Shown here: positions 48,401-55,100 of the stretch, one piece after another
How positions within the stretch are numbered: position 1 is the first letter of the stretch
Layout of the letters: every line of letters begins with the position of its first letter
From: Blastomussa wellsi
Taxonomy: Eukaryota > Cnidaria > Anthozoa > Scleractinia > Plerogyridae
Direction: 5' to 3'
DNA: 64,000 bases
Assembly (NCBI GenBank): GCA_947652115.1
Contig: OX393568.1
Coordinates: 9,362,387 to 9,426,386 of the forward strand
The notes under the pieces: generated by a model
What the model was told of the DNA's origin: nothing
The model's database searches: none
What the model saw: only the letters and a program-made list of their open reading frames with translations
Position numbers and translations under genes: made by a program

Positions 48401-50687
48401 TGTATTGGTTTCATGTACATAGAATTATGCAATTTCTTGGTGTCTGCTTCTTTCAGCATATTTGTCTCCTATTTACAGTGTCCTCAATTAGCACAGGCGT
48501 GCTAAATACATCGACACGTAAAATAAAGGGACTTATGTACTTATTCATATTTAGGACGTCGTTCCTGATTCACATCAATCATGTGGTCCTTACAAACCCA
48601 AACAAGAGATGAGGTTAGCTGTTATTTGTAGATAATCAAACCACTTCTGTCACGTGTGTATAAGCTAGAAGGTGAGACAGTGAAGTTGAGAATGTTAACA
48701 CGGATGACTTCATTCCATAGTAAATTTGTAACTTTACACGATGTTGTTGTGAACGAGGTTAACTCTCTGCTTAATATTACGTGGCTCCAGCAATACCGTC
48801 GAAAAAACCGCGGACCAGCCTGAATGGCGTGATCATGGACCACTTCCATAAATGGCTTCCAATTTAAAATTCTCACTTGAAAGTAAAAATTGTTTTGAAT
48901 TACCAACTCAAAAACGAGGTTGGGGACGCTAATCGAAGTGGGCGTATGAGTTTTAAATTGACAGCCATTTATGAAAGGGGTCTATTCACATGTGATAACA
49001 CACTGAAACAGTATCTCTTTACCTCAACAGGAAACAGAGAACTTCAAGACGAAAATCACATTCGGACATTGGCAGGCAAAATCATGACACCATCGGTAAG
49101 TTCTAAACAATAACCCATCAGGCTATTTATACTCCATGATGATCGACTTTGCTGTCGTGCAGTCATAAAGTAATATAACAAATCGAGTTATCAGAAAGGA
49201 TATAACCCTGACAGTGGATTTTGGTTCTCTGTTCTTTTTTTCGTAGTTTTCGATGGGAAGAATATATCAAAAGCTCGAGGCCCTGTTTCAGGCTTAGCGC
49301 ATTTCCAAACACCTATTATGTAAAAAAATACGAACAAACAAACTTTGTTAACATGCCTAAAAGTATCTGGCAAAAGGAGAACTCTGCTAATAGGAAACAT
49401 CAAACCATGGGTAATATTACTGTAGAAGATCACCTTCTCTATGTGTGGAAATGTGATGAACATCGTCTGTCGTGTCTGATATATCATTTGAAGGCAATGT
49501 ATTTGCCCACTCTAGGCTGTGGCGTCACACACGACCTACACTATACTTATTGTTTCAGGGATGGTTATAGTTGATGGTGCTGGGAACATGGCCGCAGGAA
49601 CAAGTACAAATGGAGCAAATCACAAGATTCCTGGGTAAGCAAACACTTTGGGAAAGACCGTTGGGAAAGTATAATTTTTCCTTGTTGAAGATCATTGTCT
49701 CGGCCGTTGAACGAAACATGGTTTTCATTGTGACTGCGGTAATACTGCAGTGTTGAGTACCTCATCGAAAATCGTACTTATTTATAAGAAGCTCTTTCTG
49801 TTGATTGGAAAATGATTATCCCTCTTCAATAAGCTGGTCATGTGTGATGACACAAAGCTACCAATTGTAAAAGTTAAATGTTCTTGACTAAAGTTTTGTA
49901 TAATAATTGGTGAGTTAATTTAGTAAGGTACCAGATTCGTCATGAGCCTGTGTTTTGTTCTTCGCAAATATTAGTCGTGTTGGAGACTCGCCGATTGCTG
50001 GGGCTGGAGCATATGTCGATAATGATGTTGGAGGTGCTGCTGCTACTGGGGATGGTGATGTAATGATGCGTTTTCTACCCAGGTACATAATACACTATAT
50101 TTGGGGACAGACAAGGCAACTGCTGCCTATATCGCTCATCAACCAAAAACATTTTGAAAATCCTCAAATTTGTATTTTATTGCATGCCATTTACAATGGT
50201 CTTAAGTTCAGACAGTGTCATGCGTATCCGGAATTTTGTAACTCTGCAGAGTTTCAAGTGAACTTCTTGTGCCAGATGTATACATACTGTTTATAAAAGA
50301 TAGAAAATCTAGAAGCCCTGACTGACACTTTGTCTCAAATTTCTCATTTTAATAGTTTGCAGGCAGTTGAATTCATGCGGCAAGGCAAGAGTCCTTCAGA
50401 AGCTGCATCATTGGCTCTTGGGAAAATAGCAAGATATTACCCAAAATACAGTGGAGGCTTGGTAGCGGTCAACAAGGATGGGCAGTTTGGTTGGTTATCA
50501 TTTATCAGTGGTCCATGTCGAAGAACTAAAGGTTTTATTACAGGGATATTAGGGTTCTTATCAGTTTACTTTTTTAGGGGCTGCTGCACATGGCTGGACA
50601 TTCTTCAAGTATTCTGTTTGCAATCCAGACTTGGGAAAAGTCACGGTGTACTCCGTGAAACCTATCAACAGTACTGCTTTCGCTTAA
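12431..50687 (+). CDS. AGA: Aspartylglucosaminidase, complete twelve-exon gene
   Basis: Exons are 12431-12593, 18131-18239, 20970-21017, 22402-22514, 45761-45821, 46788-46839, 48555-48613, 49031-49095, 49559-49634, 49975-50082, 50356-50489 and 50578-50687. All have GT-AG borders and all phases agree, giving 365 residues (human about 346). A signal peptide (hydrophobic [12 protein letters not shown]) leads into VVINTWGP, the substrate-site tryptophan segment. [22 protein letters not shown] and [12 protein letters not shown] follow. The autocatalytic cleavage site NHDTIGMV places the nucleophile threonine near residue 222, and [13 protein letters not shown] and [12 protein letters not shown] hold the Arg, Asp and Gly that bind aspartate. 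The enzyme is an N-terminal nucleophile hydrolase that cleaves the GlcNAc-Asn bond of glycoproteins in lysosomes. Introns 1-4 and 6 are loaded with transposons; intron 4 is about 23 kb. No stop or frameshift is seen, so the gene appears functional. Confidence 0.95.
12752..13039 (-). mobile_element. tRNA-derived SINE in AGA intron 1
   Basis: Read on the minus strand it starts GGAGGCACAGTGGCC, followed by an A-box-like TAATGGTTAGTGCG and a B-box-like GGTTCAAGCC, the split RNA polymerase III promoter of tRNA-derived SINEs. A conserved-looking tail continues for about 200 bases. Similar sequence is, from memory, common in coral genomes. Confidence 0.7.
13274..13402. repeat. Minisatellite array, unit CTCGAAAACTCAGACC
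   Basis: Seven to eight degenerate tandem copies of a 13-17-base unit with core GAAAACTCAGACC. The spacing varies by two to four bases between copies. Confidence 0.85.
14266..14341. repeat. Inverted minisatellite array, unit GGTCTGAGTTTTC
   Basis: About five partial copies of the complement of the unit at 13274-13402, in opposite orientation about 860 bases away. Confidence 0.8.
14636..14683. repeat. Short hairpin in AGA intron 1
   Basis: CCATTTTTATCTG and its complement CAGATAAAAATGG are separated by about 18 bases. No associated feature is recognised. Confidence 0.5.
14684..16287. other. AGA intron 1, nothing recognised
   Basis: AT-rich intronic sequence with short open frames lacking domain or splice support. 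No repeat structure was identified by eye. Confidence 0.45.
16288..16720 (-). mobile_element. 5'-truncated LINE copy with ATT-repeat tail
   Basis: Read on the minus strand, coding-like sequence ends at a TAG near 16472 with the C-terminal motif [14 protein letters not shown] and [12 protein letters not shown], like the end of a CR1/L2-type reverse-transcriptase ORF. About 150 bases of 3' untranslated sequence and an (ATT)n tail (16288-16318) follow. The copy is a 5'-truncated retrotransposition product in AGA intron 1. Confidence 0.6.
17290..17575. repeat. Probable MITE in AGA intron 1
   Basis: GACGGCGATGCTCAT near the left end is matched in inverse by GACGAGCACCCCGAT near the right end. The interior repeats CCCTAAA words. 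The ends are diverged, so the borders are approximate. Confidence 0.4.
19305..19620 (+). repeat. Dispersed repeat, copy 1 (AGA intron 2)
   Basis: Shares GCAGGAGG.AAAGA.CTTTCCAATGATA, an A-rich AAGCGAAAAAAAA end and intermediate words with 21150-21415 in AGA intron 3. One frame is open (about 19271-19561) but has no recognised domain; the open frame is not shared by copy 2. Confidence 0.45.
20310..20595 (-). other. Unidentified coding-like fragment in AGA intron 2
   Basis: Two overlapping minus-strand frames read through here. One contains [14 protein letters not shown] and [18 protein letters not shown], with paired cysteines suggestive of a zinc-binding N-terminus. There are no splice sites or partner exons I can support. 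It may be the end of a decayed transposon gene. Confidence 0.25.
21051..21771. mobile_element. TTAA-flanked TIR element in AGA intron 3
   Basis: TTAA stands at both borders (21047-21050 and 21772-21775). The ends are inverted copies: CCCATTGGTGCCTG on the left and CCCATTGACGCCTG on the right when reversed. TTAA duplications are characteristic of piggyBac and Kolobok transposons. The 721-bp element has no transposase and contains copy 2 of the repeat also seen at 19305-19620. Confidence 0.7.
21150..21415 (+). repeat. Dispersed repeat, copy 2 (inside the TTAA element)
   Basis: Diverged copy of 19305-19620, sharing the CTTTCCAATGATA start and the AAAGCGAAAAAAAA end in the same orientation and order. 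Confidence 0.45.
21859..21883. repeat. (CAAT)n microsatellite
   Basis: About six uninterrupted tetranucleotide units, ATCAATCAATCAATCAATCA. Confidence 0.9.
22093..22313. mobile_element. hAT-like MITE with CAGGGTTCGTAC ends
   Basis: Perfect 12-13-base inverted ends, CAGGGTTCGTAC and GTACGAACCCTG, bound 221 bp containing repeated GGAAAGTCATGGAATTT words. The CAGGG start fits hAT MITEs. The flanks AGACGTG and GATGTGG agree only partly, so the target duplication is uncertain. Confidence 0.65.
22625..22700 (+). mobile_element. LINE copy, left part (split by insertion)
   Basis: The frame containing [14 protein letters not shown] matches the (Y/F)PHLxYCSxVW segment after the catalytic core of CR1/L2-type reverse transcriptases. 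It stops abruptly at the retrotransposon border at 22701 and resumes at 38778, where the frame continues with [19 protein letters not shown]. The LINE was therefore present before the larger insertions. Confidence 0.6.
22701..22817 (-). repeat. Split direct repeat b2
   Basis: 117 bp, beginning TTAAACTCATCGCCAG and ending GCGGTCACCACC. It appears identical to b1 at 23102-23218, and is the 3' terminus of the retrotransposon in coding direction. Confidence 0.9.
22907..23102 (-). repeat. Split direct repeat a2
   Basis: 196 bp starting ACAAAAGGCTTCAG. It matches a1 (38570-38777) except for a 12-bp insertion in a1. It abuts b1 directly. Confidence 0.9.
23102..23218 (-). repeat. Split direct repeat b1
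   Basis: 117 bp, a copy of b2, directly adjoining a2. The fused b1-a2 block is the hallmark of split-repeat YR retrotransposons and represents the circle junction used by the recombinase. Confidence 0.9.
23519..24556 (-). CDS. Tyrosine recombinase of the YR retrotransposon
   Basis: A 345-residue open frame. The catalytic set is present: an Arg in the [11 protein letters not shown] region, [10 protein letters not shown] giving H-x-x-R, a GRW near the second His/Trp position, and the nucleophile Tyr in AYQLYIRTP. The enzyme integrates a circular DNA copy of the element without duplicating the target. The N-terminus overlaps the RNase H frame by about 94 bases, a compact arrangement usual in these elements. 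No stop interrupts the domain, so the gene itself looks intact although the element around it is broken. Confidence 0.88.
   Translation of the reverse strand: MAGVQAFGSRGSLHSLSCSSTPTGQFDTSLLEDRCRYFLVQGLAPSTRKSYASGQRKFHDFCLQAGKLHPNGSPCPAEEWTLCLFVSFLADSIQHASIKVYLSAVRSLHIEQGFPDPLLNCLRLQRVIRGIKRSQGSPVARRLPVTDSILVVIRQALDVTLHDHCMFWAACTLGYFGFLRSAEFTVPNLASFSPALHLTVTDVAVDSMVSPSCLRLQIKASKTDPFRKGCFVHIGSGKAPLCAIQAMLAYLNMRGNASGPLFLLQNGQPLSRTILTNWLRQILTAAGIPGNFSSHSFRIGAATVAARNGVPDHLIQALGRWTSNAYQLYIRTPSEALAGLSNRLA
24463..26084 (-). pseudogene. Reverse transcriptase-RNase H, one frameshift
   Basis: The frame 26084-25065 carries the RT fingers and palm, including [30 protein letters not shown] and the catalytic YLDDF. 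The frame 25146-24463 continues with [14 protein letters not shown] and then RNase H ([39 protein letters not shown]). The two overlap at about 25065-25146 in different frames, so a small indel near 25130 separates RT from its connection and RNase H. Synthesis of the full polyprotein from this copy would fail. The family is the DIRS-group RT used by YR retrotransposons. Confidence 0.85.
26085..26466 (-). other. Spacer between gag and RT of the YR retrotransposon
   Basis: A-rich on the plus strand, with no domain recognised in any frame. Confidence 0.4.
26467..27701 (-). pseudogene. gag of the YR retrotransposon, split by a DNA transposon
   Basis: The frame ends at 26467 and carries a C-terminal cysteine/histidine block ([31 protein letters not shown]) typical of DIRS-group gag. 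An N-terminal Ser/Ala/Pro-rich half precedes a folded central region ([19 protein letters not shown]). The frame has no ATG of its own here. The start lies on the far side of the 10.8-kb transposon: an ATG at 38546 opens 19 codons that reach the duplicated target GCGAAG at 38489, and the frame is preserved across the empty site. The insertion alone thus explains the broken gag. Confidence 0.85.
27702..27707. repeat. Target-site duplication GCGAAG, left copy
   Basis: GCGAAG immediately precedes the terminal TATGGAGAG of the 10.8-kb transposon. The same six bases follow the other end at 38489-38494. Confidence 0.85.
27708..28107 (+). repeat. Left 400-bp terminal inverted repeat with motif array
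   Basis: Colinear with the reverse of 38089-38488, without gaps. From 27737 it holds about thirteen same-direction copies of a degenerate word ATCGNTAGTG (for example AATCGTTAGTG, AATCGCTAGTG, GATCGATAGTG) every 20-40 bases. Such arrays are typical of multiple transposase-binding sites. Confidence 0.92.
28202..29698 (+). CDS. Integrase-like DDE transposase
   Basis: An intact 498-residue single-exon frame starting 494 bases inside the left end. An N-terminal helical region of about 110 residues is followed by a helix-turn-helix ([32 protein letters not shown]) and then an rve-type integrase core. The core has the first Asp in [14 protein letters not shown], the second in [12 protein letters not shown], and the Glu in [13 protein letters not shown], the DDE triad. 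The C-terminal 110 residues begin with [20 protein letters not shown]. The enzyme would cut and join the 400-bp ends. It resembles cnidarian and fish proteins annotated as integrase core domain proteins; placing it in IS3EU is inference from the core and the 6-bp duplication. No stops or frameshifts are seen. Confidence 0.9.
   Translation: MASYASCEEVSEELQSFLEAVDSVLRQCSVHEGIQDTGFVLRVVNSLENAVTVLQCILSNERITGIAGIRHLEYLLPLICCILQQWEHKLFNLEASNLPQPTSEALTRGFQRTGEKGRPFIPINPDQVEFLISVGRNMQEIAQTLLISRRTLYRRCEEFQICTKRERYSQLTDSDLDDIMHHLISEYPTSGLRMLAGHLLRMDVRVPRRRLRESLLRVDPIHSFVRRLHTMQRRTYSVPNANSLWHIDGLHCFIRWRMVIHGGIDGYTRLIVYLSCSDNNQAATVSQWFLEAVEKFGWPSRVRSDKGGENVDVAFLMFSVKGLNRGSHIAGCSTHNQRIERLWRDVFRCVCAMYYSLFYMLEDSGFLCPTDDVDLFCLQYIFLPRINRALQEYSEAYNHHPVRTEHNWSPYQLWYHSSIAAHNDDPIDLNDYGLDPQGPPPNGFDVDSVEVPTTDASLSPTQMSLITNTIDPLQCSDLYGVDLYINLREYVQQLQQNM
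29699..30638. other. Spacer between converging transposase and HECT genes
   Basis: Contains the 3' ends of both genes, short A-rich stretches and a poly-C run near 30390-30410. No further gene recognised. Confidence 0.5.
30639..37956 (-). CDS. Transposon-borne HECT-type E3 ubiquitin ligase with CUE domain
   Basis: Seven exons in transcript order: 37752-37956, 36729-37351, 35679-36139, 34687-35174, 32914-33009, 31516-31804 and 30639-30955, about 825 residues. Exon 1 encodes a SAM-like helical domain ([20 protein letters not shown]). Exon 2 has a Q-rich stretch and a conserved block ([20 protein letters not shown]). Exon 3 encodes a CUE/UBA-like motif ([26 protein letters not shown]). Exon 4 is the HECT N-lobe ([24 protein letters not shown]). 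Exon 7 is the C-lobe ([15 protein letters not shown]) with the catalytic cysteine in [13 protein letters not shown] ligases form a thioester with ubiquitin before transferring it; CUE domains bind ubiquitin. A frameshift lies near 35960 in exon 3, so this copy may make a truncated product. The gene starts 532 bases inside the right end, mirroring the transposase. Confidence 0.85.
33082..34518. mobile_element. TTAA-flanked element nested in the HECT gene
   Basis: TTAA borders stand at 33078-33081 and 34519-34522. Terminal inverted repeats of 19 bases match with one difference (GGTGGATCGTACCAGTTTT against GGTGGATGGTACCAGTTTT). The 1437-bp element lies between HECT exons 4 and 5. It has no recognisable transposase, but holds a coding-like fragment and an internal AT-rich hairpin near 34132-34232. 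piggyBac or Kolobok origin is inferred from the TTAA. Confidence 0.85.
33174..33726 (+). pseudogene. Coding-like fragment inside the TTAA element
   Basis: An ATG at 33174 opens [20 protein letters not shown], a basic, hydrophobic start like a mitochondrial presequence. It runs into a long T run near 33292-33302, after which the frame at 33196-33726 continues. That frame includes [17 protein letters not shown], a candidate membrane segment, followed by an acidic stretch and a Lys/Thr-rich tail. It looks like a captured host-gene 5' exon with a frameshift, but I cannot name the parent gene. Confidence 0.35.
38089..38488 (-). repeat. Right 400-bp terminal inverted repeat with motif array
   Basis: Reverse copy of 27708-28107. 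I count about five differences in 400 aligned positions. The same array of ATCGNTAGTG words is present, oriented inward. Confidence 0.92.
38489..38494. repeat. Target-site duplication GCGAAG, right copy
   Basis: Second copy of the six-base duplication, directly after the terminal CTCTCCATA. Confidence 0.85.
38489..38546 (-). pseudogene. 5' end of gag, separated by the transposon
   Basis: The ATG at 38546-38544 opens 19 codons that meet the insertion point in the phase needed to continue at 27701. This is the true start of the retrotransposon gag, 24 bases inside repeat a1. Confidence 0.75.
38570..38777 (-). repeat. Split direct repeat a1 (5' end of the retrotransposon)
   Basis: 208 bp; equals a2 plus a 12-bp insertion, AATGTCGTGAGG, which duplicates the preceding TGTCGTGAGG. 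Confidence 0.9.
38778..39385 (+). mobile_element. LINE copy, right part, with CTTGA tail
   Basis: Continues the reverse-transcriptase C-terminus begun at 22625-22700, with [32 protein letters not shown] and [15 protein letters not shown], but interrupted by stop codons. The 3' end has AATAAA and the short tail (CTTGA)n at 39355-39378, typical of CR1/L2-type LINEs. Confidence 0.7.
39386..40756. other. AGA intron 4, nothing recognised
   Basis: AT-rich sequence with short unsupported frames; no domain or repeat ends identified. Confidence 0.45.
40757..42577 (-). pseudogene. hAT transposase remnant, ZNF862-like
   Basis: A chain of minus-strand frames. Upstream pieces at 42577-42180 include [17 protein letters not shown] and [19 protein letters not shown]. 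The main 335-codon frame (42204-41197) carries [17 protein letters not shown] with a catalytic-type Asp, [12 protein letters not shown] with a second Asp, [12 protein letters not shown] and [14 protein letters not shown]. The C-terminal pieces (41170-40826 and on to about 40757) are out of frame. Several frameshifts make it a dead copy. The layout is that of ZNF862/KIAA1586-type hAT-derived proteins. I could not identify its terminal inverted repeats or duplication. Confidence 0.75.
42578..45370. other. AGA intron 4, distal part, nothing firm
   Basis: AT-rich. A roughly 38-base duplication (TATATTTGGGAGGTTCTGAA and TATATTTAGGCGGTACTGAA) occurs near 43467-43535. No coding signal with domain support. 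Confidence 0.4.
45371..45578. mobile_element. MITE with CCATTTTACAGTTCTG ends
   Basis: CCATTTTACAGTTCTG is mirrored at the right end by CAGAACTGTAAAATGG, and inner GTAACCA and AGGTGACC/GGTCACC words are also mirrored. 208 bp, no reading frame, in AGA intron 4 just before exon 5. Confidence 0.75.
47105..48065 (+). pseudogene. BEL/Pao integrase remnant
   Basis: Several plus-strand frames contain consecutive pieces of a BEL/Pao integrase C-terminal region: [20 protein letters not shown], then [20 protein letters not shown] with EPWRE, then [17 protein letters not shown] and [11 protein letters not shown]. Order and orientation are preserved, but stops and frameshifts separate them, and gag, protease and RT are absent. 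The fragment lies in AGA intron 6. Confidence 0.75.
48175..48545 (+). repeat. Candidate 3' LTR of the BEL/Pao fragment
   Basis: A purine run, ACATGGGGGGAG, directly precedes TGTATCGG, the expected polypurine tract and LTR start after a pol remnant. AATAAAGGG occurs near 48520, about 30 bases before AGA exon 7. No second LTR is available for comparison, so the right border is a guess. Confidence 0.45.
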
Positions 50688-51811
50688 AAGAATTCTCCCT
50701 ATTTCGTCGTCTAGCTAAGAGCTGGATCTACTCTGCTGGTTAAGAGCCGTTTTGGTGGCAAGAAATGGCTGCGAAGGAGACTGGCTAAGAGCAGAATGTT
50801 CTTTTGGATTTACAGTACCTTGGGCTTGGTAATGTGTCGTGACCGGATCAGCGCGTACGCATTGAAACATGGCGGATTTTTCTTTATACCTGGAGATCGC
50901 CAGAGAAATGGATCGTCATTTTCTCATAAATAAGTACGGTGACCTATCACCTGTTTGAATTGAGCACTTACTTTCTTCCCATAAAATTAATATATACCAA
51001 TTCAATTTCCCAGTGAAAAAGAAACAATCGTCGGAAACCGAAACGTCTGAAAAAGATTCAGTGGTAAACCAATTGAATATAATTATGTAAACTCCCGACT
51101 ACACATAATCGTGAAAAAGAGACACTGAAACTGGGGACTATAGGTCATCGCAGACGAAGAAAACAGCCTTTCTTACTATCAAAACAAATTAATTGAAAGA
51201 AGCTTAAATGAGCTCACTTAAGCCCATCGTTATCGACAGTAGATAATAAAATGGAAATGAAATTGTACTGATGCGTATATTTTTCGAAATAACTGCGATC
51301 ACTACTACTACAAGGTAAAAAGGAAACGATGACACCATTGATAAGGCAGATAAAAAATAAAATAGATAGAACATGACATCACTACAATTTTATTCACGAG
51401 ATGCAAATAATACCCTATGACGTCACACTCCTTGATTTATTCTACAAAAAAATTATTAAATCCGAAAAAAAGGTGGCTTAAAAGGAGCATACAATACGAC
51501 TGTTTGAAATTTAAGCACTGAAACATTGCAAGAATGGTCATGCAATTTACATTCCCAGAAACATCATAGTCTGAGCACCAGGTTTTAACGCTGGGATGTC
51601 TTAGATTGTTATGAGCTATGATTGGTCAGTGCTTTACAATAGAAAAAGTTCAATGGTAGTTAAATCTTGCCAACAAACCGGTGCCAGATATCCAAGTGCT
51701 GAGTAATCCAGCAAACTTGATCACAATACTATATTTCTATCATAATTTATAGCATAGCATTTATGCCTACATTACGTGACTTCGTACTGGCTTGCTTTAG
51801 GATGCGAGAGT
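50688..51811. other. AGA 3' flank, nothing recognised
   Basis: AT-rich sequence between the AGA stop and the kinase-like gene. It includes the AGA 3' untranslated region, but I could not choose a polyadenylation site. Confidence 0.4.
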
Positions 51812-52138
51812 GGTGTTTCCTATAATTCCGCACTGTTTCAAGTTGTTAAACCTCGGGGAAGCTATGGATTTCTTCCACGTTAGTAGTGCTGGCTTGCTAT
51901 TGGAAGCTACTGCTATTAAAGAAAGGTGTTTCCTACAATTCCGTGCACTATTTAAAGTTGTTACACCTCGGGGAAGCTATAAATCCCTTCCACGTTACTA
52001 GTACTGGCTTGCTAGAAGATACGATTGGTATTTAAGAAAGGTGTTTCCTACGATTCCGTGCACTTCTTTAATTTGTTAAAGTCGAGTATTGTTCTCAGGG
52101 AAACTATAAATCTCTTCCAAGACTTCCCTGACGTGTTT
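51812..52138. repeat. Three tandem copies of the kinase-gene tail
   Basis: Units start at 51812, 51925 and 52040 with GGTGTTTCCTA, and each contains CGGGGAAGCTAT or its diverged form GGGAAACTAT. Unit length is 113-115 bp. The third copy overlaps the last coding exon and 3' end of the minus-strand kinase-like gene, so the other two are duplicated gene tails. Confidence 0.8.
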
Positions 52139-55100
52139 GGCGTCCTGTAGTTCCTCCTCGTCACTGCTGCACATTTCCAATATTTCTTTGACCTACAATA
52201 GAAAGGAAACGTTAATAAAAACGCAAGGTAGCGGATCCAACTATTTTCTGGTGTACTTGCCTCGTTATGTTGATCCGGTCCTGTAGATTCGAAGTGGCTG
52301 AGAACTGTTTCCATCAATTTGCGGAATTGTCGTAGATCTTCCTGGAACAAAACGCACGGGTTGTCATTGTATCTAAGTAAAGAAGCTTGTCCAAAACTGC
52401 CAAGTACTCCCTTCATGGGTTCAATCTGTCGTGAAGAGAAAGGATTGCATTAAAGTAATGTTTGATAGGTCATCATCTTCGCAGCTTTCAGTTATTTATT
52501 ATTTTATTATTATTATTATTTATTCTGAGAACGTTGCGAGCGTGACGACCGAAATGAGGCTTTTAATGGCAACTTGTGATTACAAATGCCATGGTCTTGT
52601 GGACTTCTATAGCGCATTTTCCATATGTATAGTTCAAATGGCAGCCGCCAACAATTCATGATCTTACCCCACCCACCCAACCCATGAGTACATATGCGAA
52701 CAGACCCTCACCGGGAACTCCGTGCCCTACGGGACCTACGGTTTATCGTCCTTATCCGAGAACACTAGAACATCTAATCGTTTGCAGATGTGGTTACAGC
52801 ACATTCTCCTCGGTTGTTTTAAGACCCTGAGTGTTGGTCCGATCTTGGGACTCGAGACCTCCCGCACGGTAGTCCGGCGCTCTACCGGTCGGCGGTTATA
52901 ATATAATGCTCAGTAAATTAATTGCAGAGTGATATATGTGGCATGCGCGAGTCCTACTATTCCCTGTAGGAGTTTCAAAAATGCGGGATCACCCATACAA
53001 TGGTGGCAGTGACAGGAAATTGCGGTTCAGATTCAGTGACTGGAGTTTTTGAATACAGCACATGGTCTTCAGTGACTGAAGAAAGAACAAAGGAAGAGAG
53101 AGGTAGTGTGAAGTGCTCTTCAATCACTCTAACTTTTTTCACTGAAAACAAATTGCACTTACGGAACAAACCCTTGTTCATTTTCGGATCTAATGAGAAA
53201 ATTGCCTTATTGGGGATTGATCAATCAATGATGTCATTTCACATATCCCTGTACTATGAAAAGTAATCCAACTTACCCCTTCATTGAAACAGATCAGTAT
53301 ATTGGATGGTACAATGTCATTATGGCAGATCCTTATTTCGTGCAAGTGCTCAATAGCTTTAATAACATCTAACATTATGCTCAGGAGTCGGGAGATGCCA
53401 GAAGCACATGTATCGACACTTTCCTTCAGAAAATCGTCCAGTGTAGTGCTTGACACAAAGCTGAAGCAAATCAGTCTAGGACCAAATAGTCTTGTTAGCT
53501 TTGCATTACAAAATGACAGTTTAGTATTAAGTGACCCTGGAATTTCTTTTAACCGTTCTTAGTTGTATACGTAACATGAACAGACACTATTTTGGTGTCA
53601 CGCGTGGATAGTGAAAACCGAGGGACAGATTCGTGACACTCGATCAATATTGCCAAGCTGTAAACGAGATATATTTTCAAAGAAATGTGTAGAAAATTAA
53701 ACATGAGAGTCGCAACAATAGGATATATCAATATCTTTATAGAATGCGGAGATAGGTCTCTGTAATTTCAACAATTCTTAGGTTAAATAAGCATCAAGAC
53801 AACGTCCTTTACAAACACCAGGTTCGTATACTTACAGGCCGTTATTTTTCAAGGGCGATATCCTGGTTGTCTGAAAATCGATGTTCACCGCACGTACTAA
53901 AATAAAAAAAACACGACAACAGTTGAATTTTCAATTGCCGAATTAAGTAAGAGACAATTTTCAGAGGGTGGTACCTAACTTAAAGTTATAGACGAATTTC
54001 TTCCTCTAAAGGCTAAATAACCAAACATTTTCATTGTCTCTTGTCCGTGTTTTTCACTCTCGACCTTGTATTTACCCTGCGAGGTTTTTCATTCGTCAGC
54101 CTTAGGTACAAGTGCATGCCCTATGTTACTATTTAGTCTTAAGGAACTCAAAATTGTTTTGTACCAACCATGACGTTAAATCACGACATAATCACGTCAT
54201 ACATTTTAAAAAATCGGACATCTTGGATTTATTTTTTCCCAAAAAATGTCTACGAAAAGCATAAGGATACAAAAGGTTTCGAAATACAAACTTTGAAGCA
54301 CACAAACAAATCAAAGGAATCTCATTAAAACAGAAAACGACGGTTCAGAAACGTCAAATTTCGGTAAAGAGGTTTGCTGTAGAAGTCATGTGACCAAACA
54401 GGTGATGAAAGATTAGTGTGAAGAATAACGCGGTTTACATTTTCATTTTGCTATCGAGAGGCGCCAGTTTTTACTCACCTTCTGAGTGCCAGCGGTACCT
54501 CATCAGGTTGTCGTGCTCACCGTTTTTAGAAATCTCTTTCAACACTTCAATTTCCTTGTTCCAATCTTTCTCCTTTGATCTCGTAAAGTATTTTAACAGA
54601 CAGATTTCCAACCTCTCGTTTTCCACCCAGGAGGTAAAATATCCCTAAAAAAGTTATATCGTGGTCACGTCCTACAGATATCAATGGTATGTGCTGCTGA
54701 ATAGTGCCAACTTCCCAGTCTTGGAGGGAGAGTATCGGTTTTAACCTAAATTAGGCAATCTGTACACCTAACCGAAATAAATATATATAAACCCCTTCCA
54801 AGCCATGATAGCCATAGAACAATAAGTACTTCCCCAACCACGCAAACACAGTTTGCTTTTCAGCTATCGACACATTCAGAGAATTTAGAAGCCATGAAGT
54901 CCTAAAAGTCTCGAAAGAAAATTGTTTCGAGGAATGGCCGACCTGCGATACTACTGTCCCGTTGCTCCTGTAGTGTAGTGGTCATCACGCCCCACTAGTT
55001 ACCTGGGAACGTCTGCTCGATTACGGCTCGGGGCTTTCATTTGAGATGTGCGTTGATAGCTGAATAGCAAACTGTGTTTGCGTGTTTGGGGAAGTACTAA

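Noticed and set aside
54955..55040. Functional tRNA gene
   Set aside because: The A and B boxes are suggestive, but the acceptor and T stems do not pair convincingly.
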